From contig FR897038.1 of NCBI GenBank assembly GCA_000437235.1, positions 1 through 18,294 on the forward strand: DNA of 18,294 bases, read 5' to 3'. The notes under the pieces were generated by a model. The model saw nothing but the letters and a program-made list of their open reading frames with translations. It was not told the origin of the DNA and ran no database searches. Numbering within the stretch: position 1 is the stretch's first letter; every line of letters begins with the position of its first letter. The stretch is from Coprobacillus sp. CAG:826 (GTDB lineage: Bacteria; Bacillota_I; Bacilli_A; RFN20; CAG-826). A program made the translations under genes and the position numbers. This document shows positions 1 through 6,921 of this stretch, one piece after another.

Positions 1-372
1 AAAAAATATTATGTACCTATAAAATTTGCAGTCATTGCAGAAGATGGTAGAGAAGCCGCTAAAATGGTCAGAAGATTTCCAAGAGTAAAACACAACCATA
101 AGGATGCGATATTAAGTGTGAGTAAGATTGATCATGAAAGATATCTAGAAGTAGTTGAAATGAATCAAAATGATCTTTATTTAAAATGTCATTCAAGACG
201 AGAACAAAAATTAATTGAAAATCTTGAAGAAAGATTAGAAGAAGATTCCCACAATCAAAAAGTTAAACATGACAAACAGGCTAGATTAGATAGAGTTGCT
301 TATAAAATTAAGAAAATTAAAATTCTAGAAAAGTTTTCTTGGGAGGATTTAGATTATGCTTATGCGTATTAA
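1..372 (+). CDS. Unrecognised small protein, 3' part only (start lies before the window)
   Basis: The frame is open from base 1 with no stop, so the first methionine in the window (base 64) is probably internal and the gene starts outside the window. 123 residues are visible. The visible part begins with a hydrophobic strand followed by a highly charged body: an RRFPRVKHNHKDAI segment, a long Glu/Lys-rich helical stretch with coiled-coil character, and an acidic tyrosine-rich end (DYAYAY). I do not recognise the family and assign no function. The 3' end overlaps the start of nrdG by 17 bases, and the nrdG ribosome binding site (GGGAGG, 341-346) lies inside this gene. The two genes are therefore probably co-transcribed and translationally coupled, which hints at a role linked to anaerobic nucleotide reduction. 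No signal peptide or membrane segment is seen in the visible part. Confidence 0.6.
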   Translation, partial: KKYYVPIKFAVIAEDGREAAKMVRRFPRVKHNHKDAILSVSKIDHERYLEVVEMNQNDLYLKCHSRREQKLIENLEERLEEDSHNQKVKHDKQARLDRVAYKIKKIKILEKFSWEDLDYAYAY

Positions 373-796
373 TTCCATTCGATATAACAATTCCGTAGTG
401 GATGGGCCAGGCATTAGAACTGTACTCTTTATGCAAGGTTGTGACCTTCATTGTAAAGGATGCCAAAATCAATCAACTTGGGACGTCAATAAAGGTAAAG
501 AAATAGAAGTCAATGATTTAGTCGATGGATTAAATAAAAAAGTGTTTAATAAGAAAATCACAATATCGGGTGGGGAACCCTTGATGCAAAAAGAAGCATT
601 AATTGAATTAGTCAGTCAATTAAATGATTTAGGATTTGATATTGTTTTATATACTGGACATCAAAAAGAAGATGTTCCTAGTATTTTAATGAAAAAAATC
701 AAATATCTCAAAACAGGTAGTTTTATTCAAGAATTAAAGACGACGATAGATCCTTTTGTAGGTTCAAAAAATCAAGTTTTTGAGGAGATAAAATAA
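356..796 (+). CDS. nrdG: Anaerobic ribonucleotide reductase activating protein (radical SAM)
   Basis: NrdG uses a [4Fe-4S] cluster and S-adenosylmethionine to create the glycyl radical on class III ribonucleotide reductase NrdD. At 146 residues it is near the usual family length of about 150-160. The diagnostic CDLHCKGC (C29, C33, C36; CxxxCxxC spacing) follows the N-terminal VVDGPGIRT segment, and a GGEP motif lies near residue 80, both typical of radical SAM activases. The start at 356 is favoured because GGGAGG at 341-346 is about 9 bases upstream; a second ATG at 362 is possible but further away. It overlaps the upstream gene by 17 bases and is followed 2 bases later by nrdD, so activase and reductase are made from one message. 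Cytoplasmic and oxygen-sensitive, this points to anaerobic growth. Confidence 0.93.
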   Translation: MLMRINSIRYNNSVVDGPGIRTVLFMQGCDLHCKGCQNQSTWDVNKGKEIEVNDLVDGLNKKVFNKKITISGGEPLMQKEALIELVSQLNDLGFDIVLYTGHQKEDVPSILMKKIKYLKTGSFIQELKTTIDPFVGSKNQVFEEIK

Positions 797-798
797 AA

Positions 799-2493
799 AT
801 GAAACAAATAAATAATGATAATGCTGCCAATCGCACGAGTTATGTAGGCTATGTATATGATGTTGGTGAAAAAGCATATAAAAACATAATATTAGATTCT
901 CTCCCAAAAGAATGGTCAGACCTTCATAAAAGCGGAGCGATTCACATTCATGATTTAGATGCATATGGTTTAACTTATAATTGTCTTACATTTGATATTA
1001 TTAATAACTTTCCTTATCGTGAATTTGAAGGATTCAGTGAACAAGGAAAAATCATTCACCTTTTTGAATTTATAAAAAACTTATTTACAAATTTGGGCAA
1101 TGAGCAATCAGGTGGTATGGCTTTTGCAAATTTTGATAATGAGATAGCGGAAATCCTTTCAAAATTACATATTGATTATTTAAAATATAAAGAACTAATC
1201 AGTGATTCCATTGCCGAATTAATTTTGTGGTGCAATGGCAATCATTCAAGAATGGGGCAAACATCCTATTATGTAACACTTAATATTGGCTTGGCTAAAG
1301 ATGAAGTGGCTAGATTTATTGCCTTTGAAGTTATTGATAGATTTTTAAAATTGGGTGATATGGTTTTTAAACCTAATATTGTATTTAAAGTTGTAAATGG
1401 AATCAATCATTACCCCAATGATCCTAATTACGATTTATTCAAACTTGCGCTTTCTTGCACAGCGAAAAAAATGATTCCTACCTATTTACTTTGTGATTGT
1501 AAAGGCGATAAAGATACCGATCCAAATAAATTATCTATCATGGGTTGTAGAACTAGAGTAGTGGATGATTTATATGGTGAAAATGGCGCATTGGGGAGAG
1601 GAAATATTACGAATATTTCAATTAACTTACCTAGACTTGCTCTTGAAATTGATAGAGATTATAAGGATTGGGATAAAGAAGCTAAATTTGATTTATTACA
1701 AAATAAATGGGATGAAATAGCTAAAATCGTAAAAGATATTTTATTAGACAGATATTATAAAGTATGCCAAAAAACCGCTGATGATTTTCCAACGAATAGT
1801 AATTATCATCTTTGGTGTAGAGACTTTAAAGGAAATTTAGAAGAAGTATTTAAACATGGCACTTTATCCATTGGATTTATTGGCTTAAGTGAAGCAATAG
1901 AAGTTATAACTGGAAGTAAATATTACGCGGATATGGACAATTACATTATGACTTTAGGCTTTGTTAAGCATATGAGAGATTATTGTGACTTCTTAAAAAA
2001 TGAATACAAGCTTAATTTTTCGCTACTGGCTACAAGTGGTGAATTAATTAGTGGGAGATTCGTTGACTTTGATAAAGATTTGTTTAGGCCAAGTGTTGAT
2101 ATATTTTCAAAAGGTTATTATACGAATTCATTTCATATTGATGTGGATTCTAAACTACCTGGGTATAAAAAGATTCAACTTGAAGGATTGTTCCATGAAA
2201 TATGTAATGGTGGATGTATTACGTACATTGAACTTGGTGAGGCGCCACTTGGAAATGAAGAATCATTAGAGGAATATATTCACATTGCTATTCAAGCAGG
2301 TGTACATTATCTTGGATTTAATTTTCCTAAGGATGTCTGTAATGATTGTGGTATGACAGGCGTGTTTGATGATTGCCCTAAATGTAAATCTCACAATATA
2401 ACTAGAATTAGAAGAGTGTCAGGATATCTTGAAATTTTAGATGGATTTACTAGAGGTAAAAAGGCTGAAGAAAAAAATAGAAAGAAAAATTAG
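799..2493 (+). CDS. nrdD: Anaerobic ribonucleoside-triphosphate reductase, short form lacking the ATP-cone
   Basis: Class III ribonucleotide reductase reduces ribonucleoside triphosphates to deoxyribonucleotides using a glycyl radical installed by NrdG. Visible hallmarks are the IHIHDLD segment near residue 49 and two candidate active-site cysteines: C62 in the YNC context and C250 in MGCRTR. Near the C-terminus are a four-cysteine zinc site (C514, C517, C526, C529) and the glycyl-radical motif RRVSGYL with G542. The protein is 564 residues, whereas many NrdD proteins are 600-750. The N-terminus begins almost directly at the catalytic core, so the roughly 100-residue ATP-cone that gives dATP feedback control is absent. 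The start is supported by GAGGAG at 782-787, and a shorter start would cut into the core. nrdG lies 2 bases upstream. A lysine-rich tail follows the radical site. The assignment is secure; altered allostery is inference. Confidence 0.95.
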   Translation: MKQINNDNAANRTSYVGYVYDVGEKAYKNIILDSLPKEWSDLHKSGAIHIHDLDAYGLTYNCLTFDIINNFPYREFEGFSEQGKIIHLFEFIKNLFTNLGNEQSGGMAFANFDNEIAEILSKLHIDYLKYKELISDSIAELILWCNGNHSRMGQTSYYVTLNIGLAKDEVARFIAFEVIDRFLKLGDMVFKPNIVFKVVNGINHYPNDPNYDLFKLALSCTAKKMIPTYLLCDCKGDKDTDPNKLSIMGCRTRVVDDLYGENGALGRGNITNISINLPRLALEIDRDYKDWDKEAKFDLLQNKWDEIAKIVKDILLDRYYKVCQKTADDFPTNSNYHLWCRDFKGNLEEVFKHGTLSIGFIGLSEAIEVITGSKYYADMDNYIMTLGFVKHMRDYCDFLKNEYKLNFSLLATSGELISGRFVDFDKDLFRPSVDIFSKGYYTNSFHIDVDSKLPGYKKIQLEGLFHEICNGGCITYIELGEAPLGNEESLEEYIHIAIQAGVHYLGFNFPKDVCNDCGMTGVFDDCPKCKSHNITRIRRVSGYLEILDGFTRGKKAEEKNRKKN

Positions 2494-2585
2494 AAGGATA
2501 TATTAATTACAATTAAAATAAGCATTTTAGAGATTTGACTATATTTGAGTAGTTTAAAAAATTAATTTAAAGGAGTTGAATAAAG

Positions 2586-3179
2586 ATGAATCATATATCA
2601 ATTGAGGGTATGGATGGCGTAGGTAAATCAACGGTATGTAAATTATTAGCGGAAAGATTAGGATATTTATTCGTTGAAAAACCGCTACATTATTTACTTG
2701 ATGATAATGACGATGAAATTAAACAATATCAAAAAGTGGCGAAAAGAGTAAACGCTAATGCTAATAGAGATTTCACGGCTTGGTATTATGGATTAAATAA
2801 TATTTATCTTTATGAAAGATTTAAAGATCAAAATATAGTAACCGATAGACATATTGTTTCTAATTATTGTTGGAGTGGTACTGAGGGTAATGATGATATT
2901 TATAATCTAATCTTAAAGAAAATTGGTAAGCCGAAATTGACTGTTATTTTATATGCCACACCAGAATCAATTCTTTCTCGTTTAAAGAAAAGAGATATTC
3001 ATGATCCAGATATAGAAAAAGTTTCTAAGAGTGAAAAGGCGTATGAGAAAATGATATATTTTTGTGAAACAAAAAGACTTGAATATATGGTTATAGATAC
3101 ATCAAATAAAACTCCAAAAGAAACGGTGGATTTGATTTTAAAAAGAATCGAGGAGATTAAACAAAATGAATGTAGATAA
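2586..3179 (+). CDS. Deoxynucleoside/thymidylate kinase-like P-loop enzyme
   Basis: This 197-residue protein has the fold signature of the thymidylate kinase / deoxynucleoside kinase family, which transfers phosphate from ATP to dTMP or to deoxynucleosides. The P-loop GMDGVGKS spans residues 8-15. A DRH motif at 87-89 (family DR-x-x-S type, substrate and phosphate contact) follows, and an arginine-rich lid, RLKKRD, lies near 132-137. The segment around residues 60-77 (NRDFTAWYYGL and following) is not typical of housekeeping Tmk and suggests a separate, perhaps phage-like, subfamily, so no gene symbol is given. ATG 2586 is preceded by AGGAG at 2571-2575. The 92-base gap after nrdD holds a TTGACT that could be a -35 element but has no convincing -10. 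The 3' end overlaps the next gene by 14 bases, implying coupled translation. With nrdDG it forms a deoxynucleotide-supply group. Substrate is unresolved. Confidence 0.8.
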   Translation: MNHISIEGMDGVGKSTVCKLLAERLGYLFVEKPLHYLLDDNDDEIKQYQKVAKRVNANANRDFTAWYYGLNNIYLYERFKDQNIVTDRHIVSNYCWSGTEGNDDIYNLILKKIGKPKLTVILYATPESILSRLKKRDIHDPDIEKVSKSEKAYEKMIYFCETKRLEYMVIDTSNKTPKETVDLILKRIEEIKQNECR

Positions 3180-5610
3180 TTTAAGACTTGCAAAAGACAT
3201 GAAATATGAAGCTCTTTATTGGGCTTTAGGCTTTGAAGAACTAGAAAAGAATACGTTCTTCAAACGTTATAACAATTTAGTGGTTAAAATTAATTCTGAG
3301 TTAGGACTTGTCGATTTTGAAAATAAATTATCTATTGTTAATGGCGATAGTTTTAAATTGGATACACACAAATCATTTGTTATTCTTGAATGTATAGATA
3401 AATTATTATCTATGGGTTATTCAATATCAGAAATCATCTTAGATTTAGATAATGAATATGATATTTATTGCCGAGATTTATATATTAAATGTTACGAATG
3501 GAACCATGAAGAAAAGGATGATGTTGAGTTTAAAGTCGATGCATTTAAGTCAATCACTTACTCATCGAGATTAATTAGTGGAGTTATTGAACGAAGAACA
3601 TTAATTAAGACATTTGAAGGTAAAACATATAATCTAGGCATATTTGAAAATGAGACAAAACAAGATCAATATATTTTAGATAATGCTAAATCCATTGATT
3701 CAAAGGATTTTATTATCAATGCAGGTATTGCAATCAAATATCTCGGTAGTAGTGAAATTGTTAATATTCCTGAGGGAGTTAGAGAATTATCGCCATGTTT
3801 ATTTTGGGACAACCAAAAAATAAAAGAAGTAAAACTTCCTAATTCTTTGCTTAGTATAAGTGGTGATACGTTTTATAATTGCACTAATTTAGAAAAAGTA
3901 AATATCCCAAATCATTGTAAATTTATGGGAAATAATCCTTTTGCTGGATGCCCAAAAATTCAAATTACAAATACATCTTCATATTTTCAACTAGTCGATG
4001 GTGCTTTATATAATCAAAACTTTACAAGACTTATTTATTATCCGATTTCTAATACAAATGAAAAATATGTTATTGATTCAAGATGCAAGATAGTAGGAAA
4101 ACATTCTTTTTATCTATGTAATAACTTAAAAGTAGTAGTGATCCCTGAATCAGTTATAAAATTAGAAAATAATCCATTTTCAGGATGTAATCAACTGACA
4201 TTAGAGAATAAATCACCATACTATCATGTGGAAGAATCTGTCATTTATGATAGAGATTATTCATCGGTAATTGGATGTTTGAATTCCGTTAATACGGATT
4301 GCTTGGTTTTAAAAGACGTAAAAAGAATATGTAGAAATTCTTTTTGGAATTGCAAAGGTATTAGAAAAATTGTATTTCCTAAAACATTAATAGATATTGG
4401 ATATAATCCATTTGTTAGCTGCTCTAATATTGAATTTGAATCGAATAGTGATAAATATATTGTGTATAATCATGCTTTATTTACAGCAGATAAATCAAAA
4501 TTAGTATGTTATCCAGCAAAATATGCGGTGGGCGAAATCCATCTTCCTGATGAAACAATAACCCTTGAACGAGGTGCTTTTTCAGGTTGCAGTAAATTAA
4601 CAGATATTCATTTGCATAATGTGTCTATTATATCTAAAACATGTTTTACAAATTGTAATTCACTAGTTAATGTCTATTGTTCTGACTTAGTTACTTATAT
4701 TGGTGAGTGGGCCTTTGCTCATTGTACTCATCTAAAAGAAATATCAGTGTATAAAGATTGCTTTATAGATAATAACGCTACATTAAATAGTCCAGTTAAA
4801 ATTATTAAAAGAGTAGAATTATCAAATTATGTTATTGAATCCGATAATTTATATACTTTAAGATCAATGATTCAATCTTATAAAGGTAGGATTCAATCAA
4901 TATTAATTGATCCGCCATATAATTCTCATATTGATTATATCGGTTATCAAGATGCGTTTGATGGCTCTTATGAAATGTTTATGTTCACAAGGATTAAATT
5001 AGCATATGAACTCTTATCTAATGATGGATTCTTAGTGATGAATATTGATGAAGGCGAAGTTAATACTTTAACAAAAATATGTAAAAAATTATTCTATAAA
5101 GTTAAAGTGCATAAATGGGAAAAAATCCATCCATATTTTGATAAGAATAGAATAGTTAATCCGAATAAAAAATTGGTTAAATACGAGTATATTATTGTTT
5201 GTTTTAAGTCCAAAGATTCGAAATTAAATGATCTAAAACAACCTTTTTTAGACGGCGATATATTAAAAGAAAGAGATTCAAAAATGCCGAATATCTTTAG
5301 ATGCTTTGGCACTAATTCATCAGCTAAAGATGAAATTGCTGCTATATTTGGAAATAGAACATATTTTCAAACACCTAAACCTTTAAAGTTATTAAAAGAA
5401 CTAGTAAGAGCAACCACAAATAAAGAATCTATAGTTTTAGACTTCTTTGCAGGTTCTGGTACTACGGGACATGCAGTGATTGATTTAAATAAAGAAGATA
5501 ATGGGAATAGAAAATATATTTTAATATCTAATAATGAATCGGATATTTGTAAAAATGTGACATTAAAAAGAATTAGGATGATTGATCCAAATGTGATTTT
5601 TATAGACTAA
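3166..5610 (+). CDS. BspA-type leucine-rich-repeat / beta-class N6-adenine DNA methyltransferase fusion
   Basis: An 814-residue cytoplasmic protein in three parts. Residues 1 to about 185 are an unassigned N-terminal region; KSFVILECIDKLLSMGY inside it resembles the leader of restriction-type domains found on some DNA methylases. Residues about 187-550 are leucine-rich repeats of the BspA/TpLRR type (F-x-x-C-x-x-L, I-P, G-x-x-x-F units), including three tandem 78-79-residue super-repeats starting at F236, F315 and F393. Residues about 555-814 are a DNA methyltransferase with catalytic DPPY at 582-585 and the AdoMet-binding DFFAGSGT at 759-766. The order DPPY before FAGSGT marks the beta class, as in type III Mod enzymes, predicting N6-adenine methylation. 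Both motifs are intact. No signal peptide, helicase or nuclease partner is visible. The start uses GAGGAG at 3150-3155 and overlaps the kinase gene by 14 bases. BspA repeats usually sit on surface proteins, so this fusion is unusual. Domain calls are firm; biological role is unknown. Confidence 0.88.
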   Translation: MNVDNLRLAKDMKYEALYWALGFEELEKNTFFKRYNNLVVKINSELGLVDFENKLSIVNGDSFKLDTHKSFVILECIDKLLSMGYSISEIILDLDNEYDIYCRDLYIKCYEWNHEEKDDVEFKVDAFKSITYSSRLISGVIERRTLIKTFEGKTYNLGIFENETKQDQYILDNAKSIDSKDFIINAGIAIKYLGSSEIVNIPEGVRELSPCLFWDNQKIKEVKLPNSLLSISGDTFYNCTNLEKVNIPNHCKFMGNNPFAGCPKIQITNTSSYFQLVDGALYNQNFTRLIYYPISNTNEKYVIDSRCKIVGKHSFYLCNNLKVVVIPESVIKLENNPFSGCNQLTLENKSPYYHVEESVIYDRDYSSVIGCLNSVNTDCLVLKDVKRICRNSFWNCKGIRKIVFPKTLIDIGYNPFVSCSNIEFESNSDKYIVYNHALFTADKSKLVCYPAKYAVGEIHLPDETITLERGAFSGCSKLTDIHLHNVSIISKTCFTNCNSLVNVYCSDLVTYIGEWAFAHCTHLKEISVYKDCFIDNNATLNSPVKIIKRVELSNYVIESDNLYTLRSMIQSYKGRIQSILIDPPYNSHIDYIGYQDAFDGSYEMFMFTRIKLAYELLSNDGFLVMNIDEGEVNTLTKICKKLFYKVKVHKWEKIHPYFDKNRIVNPNKKLVKYEYIIVCFKSKDSKLNDLKQPFLDGDILKERDSKMPNIFRCFGTNSSAKDEIAAIFGNRTYFQTPKPLKLLKELVRATTNKESIVLDFFAGSGTTGHAVIDLNKEDNGNRKYILISNNESDICKNVTLKRIRMIDPNVIFID

Positions 5611-5613
5611 TTT

Positions 5614-5638
5614 AAGAGGAGGATTCGTCCTCCTTTTT
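5614..5638 (+). terminator. Rho-independent terminator closing the nrd-methyltransferase run
   Basis: AGGAGGA (5617-5623) pairs perfectly with TCCTCCT (5628-5634) across a stable TTCG tetraloop. The stem extends by one G-U and two A-T pairs into a T tract. It begins 4 bases after the methyltransferase stop. Confidence 0.9.
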
Positions 5639-5699
5639 ATAATGTAAATCCCATCAATCTCTTGAATTAGTGTACGTTTTTATGGACGTATTCCTACCT

Positions 5700-5705
5700 T
5701 ATAAT
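5700..5705 (+). promoter_or_regulatory. Possible -10 box upstream of the ATPase gene
   Basis: A perfect TATAAT lies about 65 bases upstream of the ATPase start and just after the preceding terminator, so the ATPase can have its own promoter. No good -35 is seen at 16-18 bases; the best stretch is T-rich (around 5677-5682). The call rests on the -10 and the context. Confidence 0.4.
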
Positions 5706-5710
5706 AAATA

Positions 5711-5747
5711 AAAAATCTAGTTAAATATAAACTTTTGCTAGGTTTTT
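5711..5747 (+). terminator. Hairpin with T tract in the leader of the ATPase gene
   Basis: AAAAATCTAG (5711-5720) pairs with CTAGGTTTTT (5738-5747), ten pairs with one G-U, around a 17-base loop, ending in a T-rich run. It lies between the TATAAT box and the ATPase start (5770). It could be a second terminator, an attenuator or a transcript-stabilising leader; the sequence alone does not decide. Confidence 0.45.
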
Positions 5748-5769
5748 CTTTTAAAGTTAGGAGTGCTAT

Positions 5770-6666
5770 ATGATTTATATTGATTCTTTTCATTTTCCAA
5801 CCGTAGATGAAATTAATAATTACATGAATATATATAATTATACGCCTTATCCCTGGAATCTCTTTCTTTATAATGGTTTAGAATGGATTATATGTAAAGA
5901 TATAACGATATTTTATGGAAATAATGGAAGTGGCAAATCAACCGTCCTTCATTTATTAGCGAACCTTTTAAATGCAAAAAAAGATACTGAGGATTATGAA
6001 GAAGTTATTGAATATAATGGAGTAGAAATTCATGCTTTTCCTGATTTTGTAAAAAGTATTACATACAAAATGAGTGTTGATGACTATGATAGAACTCTTA
6101 CGCTTCCTAAAACAATCAAACTCATACGAAGTGAAGATGTTTTTAAAAGAATAAACGAAAGAATTCTACATAATAAAGAAACACTATTAGAAGAAGAAAA
6201 AGCAAAAAGAACGAGAGCGGATATTCTTTCTAAAGGTTATAGCTATAAAAGTCTAAAAGATTATGATGATTTAGTGCGTTTTATTGAAGCACTGAAATTA
6301 AGTAAAAGGCAATATGTAAAAGCCCATTCTCCAGAAAGAGAAATGATGTTTTCTAATGGTCAAACGGCATTATTGTTATATGAAAAAAACTTTGAAGAAG
6401 GTGGTATTTATTTACTTGATGAACCAGAAAATTGTTTATCACCTATCTATCAATTAAAACTAATGGAAATGATTCTAGATGCAGTGAAGTATTTTAACTG
6501 CCAATTCTTTATATGCACACATTCTCCATTAATCTTAAGTTTAGATAAAGCGGTAATTTATAATTTAGATATAATTCCTGTTATTACCCAAAAATGGGAA
6601 GAATTAGAAAATGTTAAAACTTATTTTCAATTCTTTATGGAGAGAAAAGAAAAATTTAAGGAATGA
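5770..6666 (+). CDS. Stand-alone AAA/ABC-type ATPase, function unknown
   Basis: This 298-residue protein has a single ATPase domain of the SMC/ABC-like AAA superfamily. Walker A GNNGSGKST is at residues 50-58. The ABC-signature-like FSNGQ is near residue 194, Walker B IYLLDEP ends at D217-E218-P219, and a switch-histidine motif CTHSP is at 249-253. The arrangement resembles the predicted soluble ATPases of COG3910 type. There is no membrane segment, so it is not a transporter permease, and no nuclease or TOPRIM domain is fused, unlike OLD proteins. A charged helical insert lies between about residues 120 and 180. AGGAG at 5759-5763 supports the start. It sits alone between a terminator and a convergent operon, after the LRR-methyltransferase gene. 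Similar ATPases occur in phage-defence systems and in housekeeping roles, and I cannot choose between these. Confidence 0.8.
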   Translation: MIYIDSFHFPTVDEINNYMNIYNYTPYPWNLFLYNGLEWIICKDITIFYGNNGSGKSTVLHLLANLLNAKKDTEDYEEVIEYNGVEIHAFPDFVKSITYKMSVDDYDRTLTLPKTIKLIRSEDVFKRINERILHNKETLLEEEKAKRTRADILSKGYSYKSLKDYDDLVRFIEALKLSKRQYVKAHSPEREMMFSNGQTALLLYEKNFEEGGIYLLDEPENCLSPIYQLKLMEMILDAVKYFNCQFFICTHSPLILSLDKAVIYNLDIIPVITQKWEELENVKTYFQFFMERKEKFKE

Positions 6667-6805
6667 AAGAAGGAAACTAATCTATAACGAAGGTTAAAAA
6701 GAAAAGTTTTATAAAAAAATAGATTATGGAATCAAACGGCAAAGTGCTAAAGTTAAGGATAAATGGTGAAAGAATATTTTTAGTTGAAGAAAATAATAAA
6801 TAAAA

Positions 6806-6830
6806 AAACTAAGAGATTAACTCCTAGTTT
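6806..6830 (-). terminator. Terminator of the minus-strand sugar operon, downstream of xylB
   Basis: Read on the minus strand, AAACTAGGAG pairs with CTCTTAGTTT (ten pairs including one G-U) around a 5-base loop and runs into a T tract (plus-strand As 6802-6808). On the plus strand the G-U becomes an A-C mismatch and the T run is short, so it works best for the minus-strand operon. The stretch 6667-6921 otherwise holds a weaker inverted repeat (TTGAAAA ... TTTTCAA, 6849-6879) and no convincing gene. Confidence 0.7.
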
Positions 6831-6921
6831 GAGTATACGAAGAGATTCTTGAAAAACTAGTTTTATCTAAGTTTTCAACATTCTTTTGTGCTGAAGAGAG
6901 TGAATAAAAATTTTTTTAGCC

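Noticed and set aside
2535..2563. Possible promoter before the kinase gene (TTGACT)
   Set aside because: No recognisable -10 box at 16-18 bases, and the gap to nrdD is small enough for read-through.
5673..5690. TACGT ... ACGTA inverted repeat upstream of the ATPase gene
   Set aside because: Only five pairs with an eight-base spacer, within chance expectation in AT-rich sequence.
6664..6666. Possible reassigned TGA (Trp) codon, as in some Mollicutes
   Set aside because: All proteins are full length with TGG for tryptophan, and TGA ends genes sensibly, for example the ATGA overlap of kinase and isomerase and the tandem TGA TAA after the esterase.
6726..6803. 25-codon open frame starting ATG GAA TCA, ending TAA
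   Set aside because: The codons look gene-like, but there is no ribosome binding site, it ends in the A tract of the xylB terminator and no family is recognised. It may be a gene fragment; not supportable as a gene.
6849..6879. Second inverted repeat downstream of xylB (TTGAAAA ... TTTTCAA)
   Set aside because: The stem is interrupted and lacks a clear T tract; the hairpin at 6806-6830 is a better terminator.
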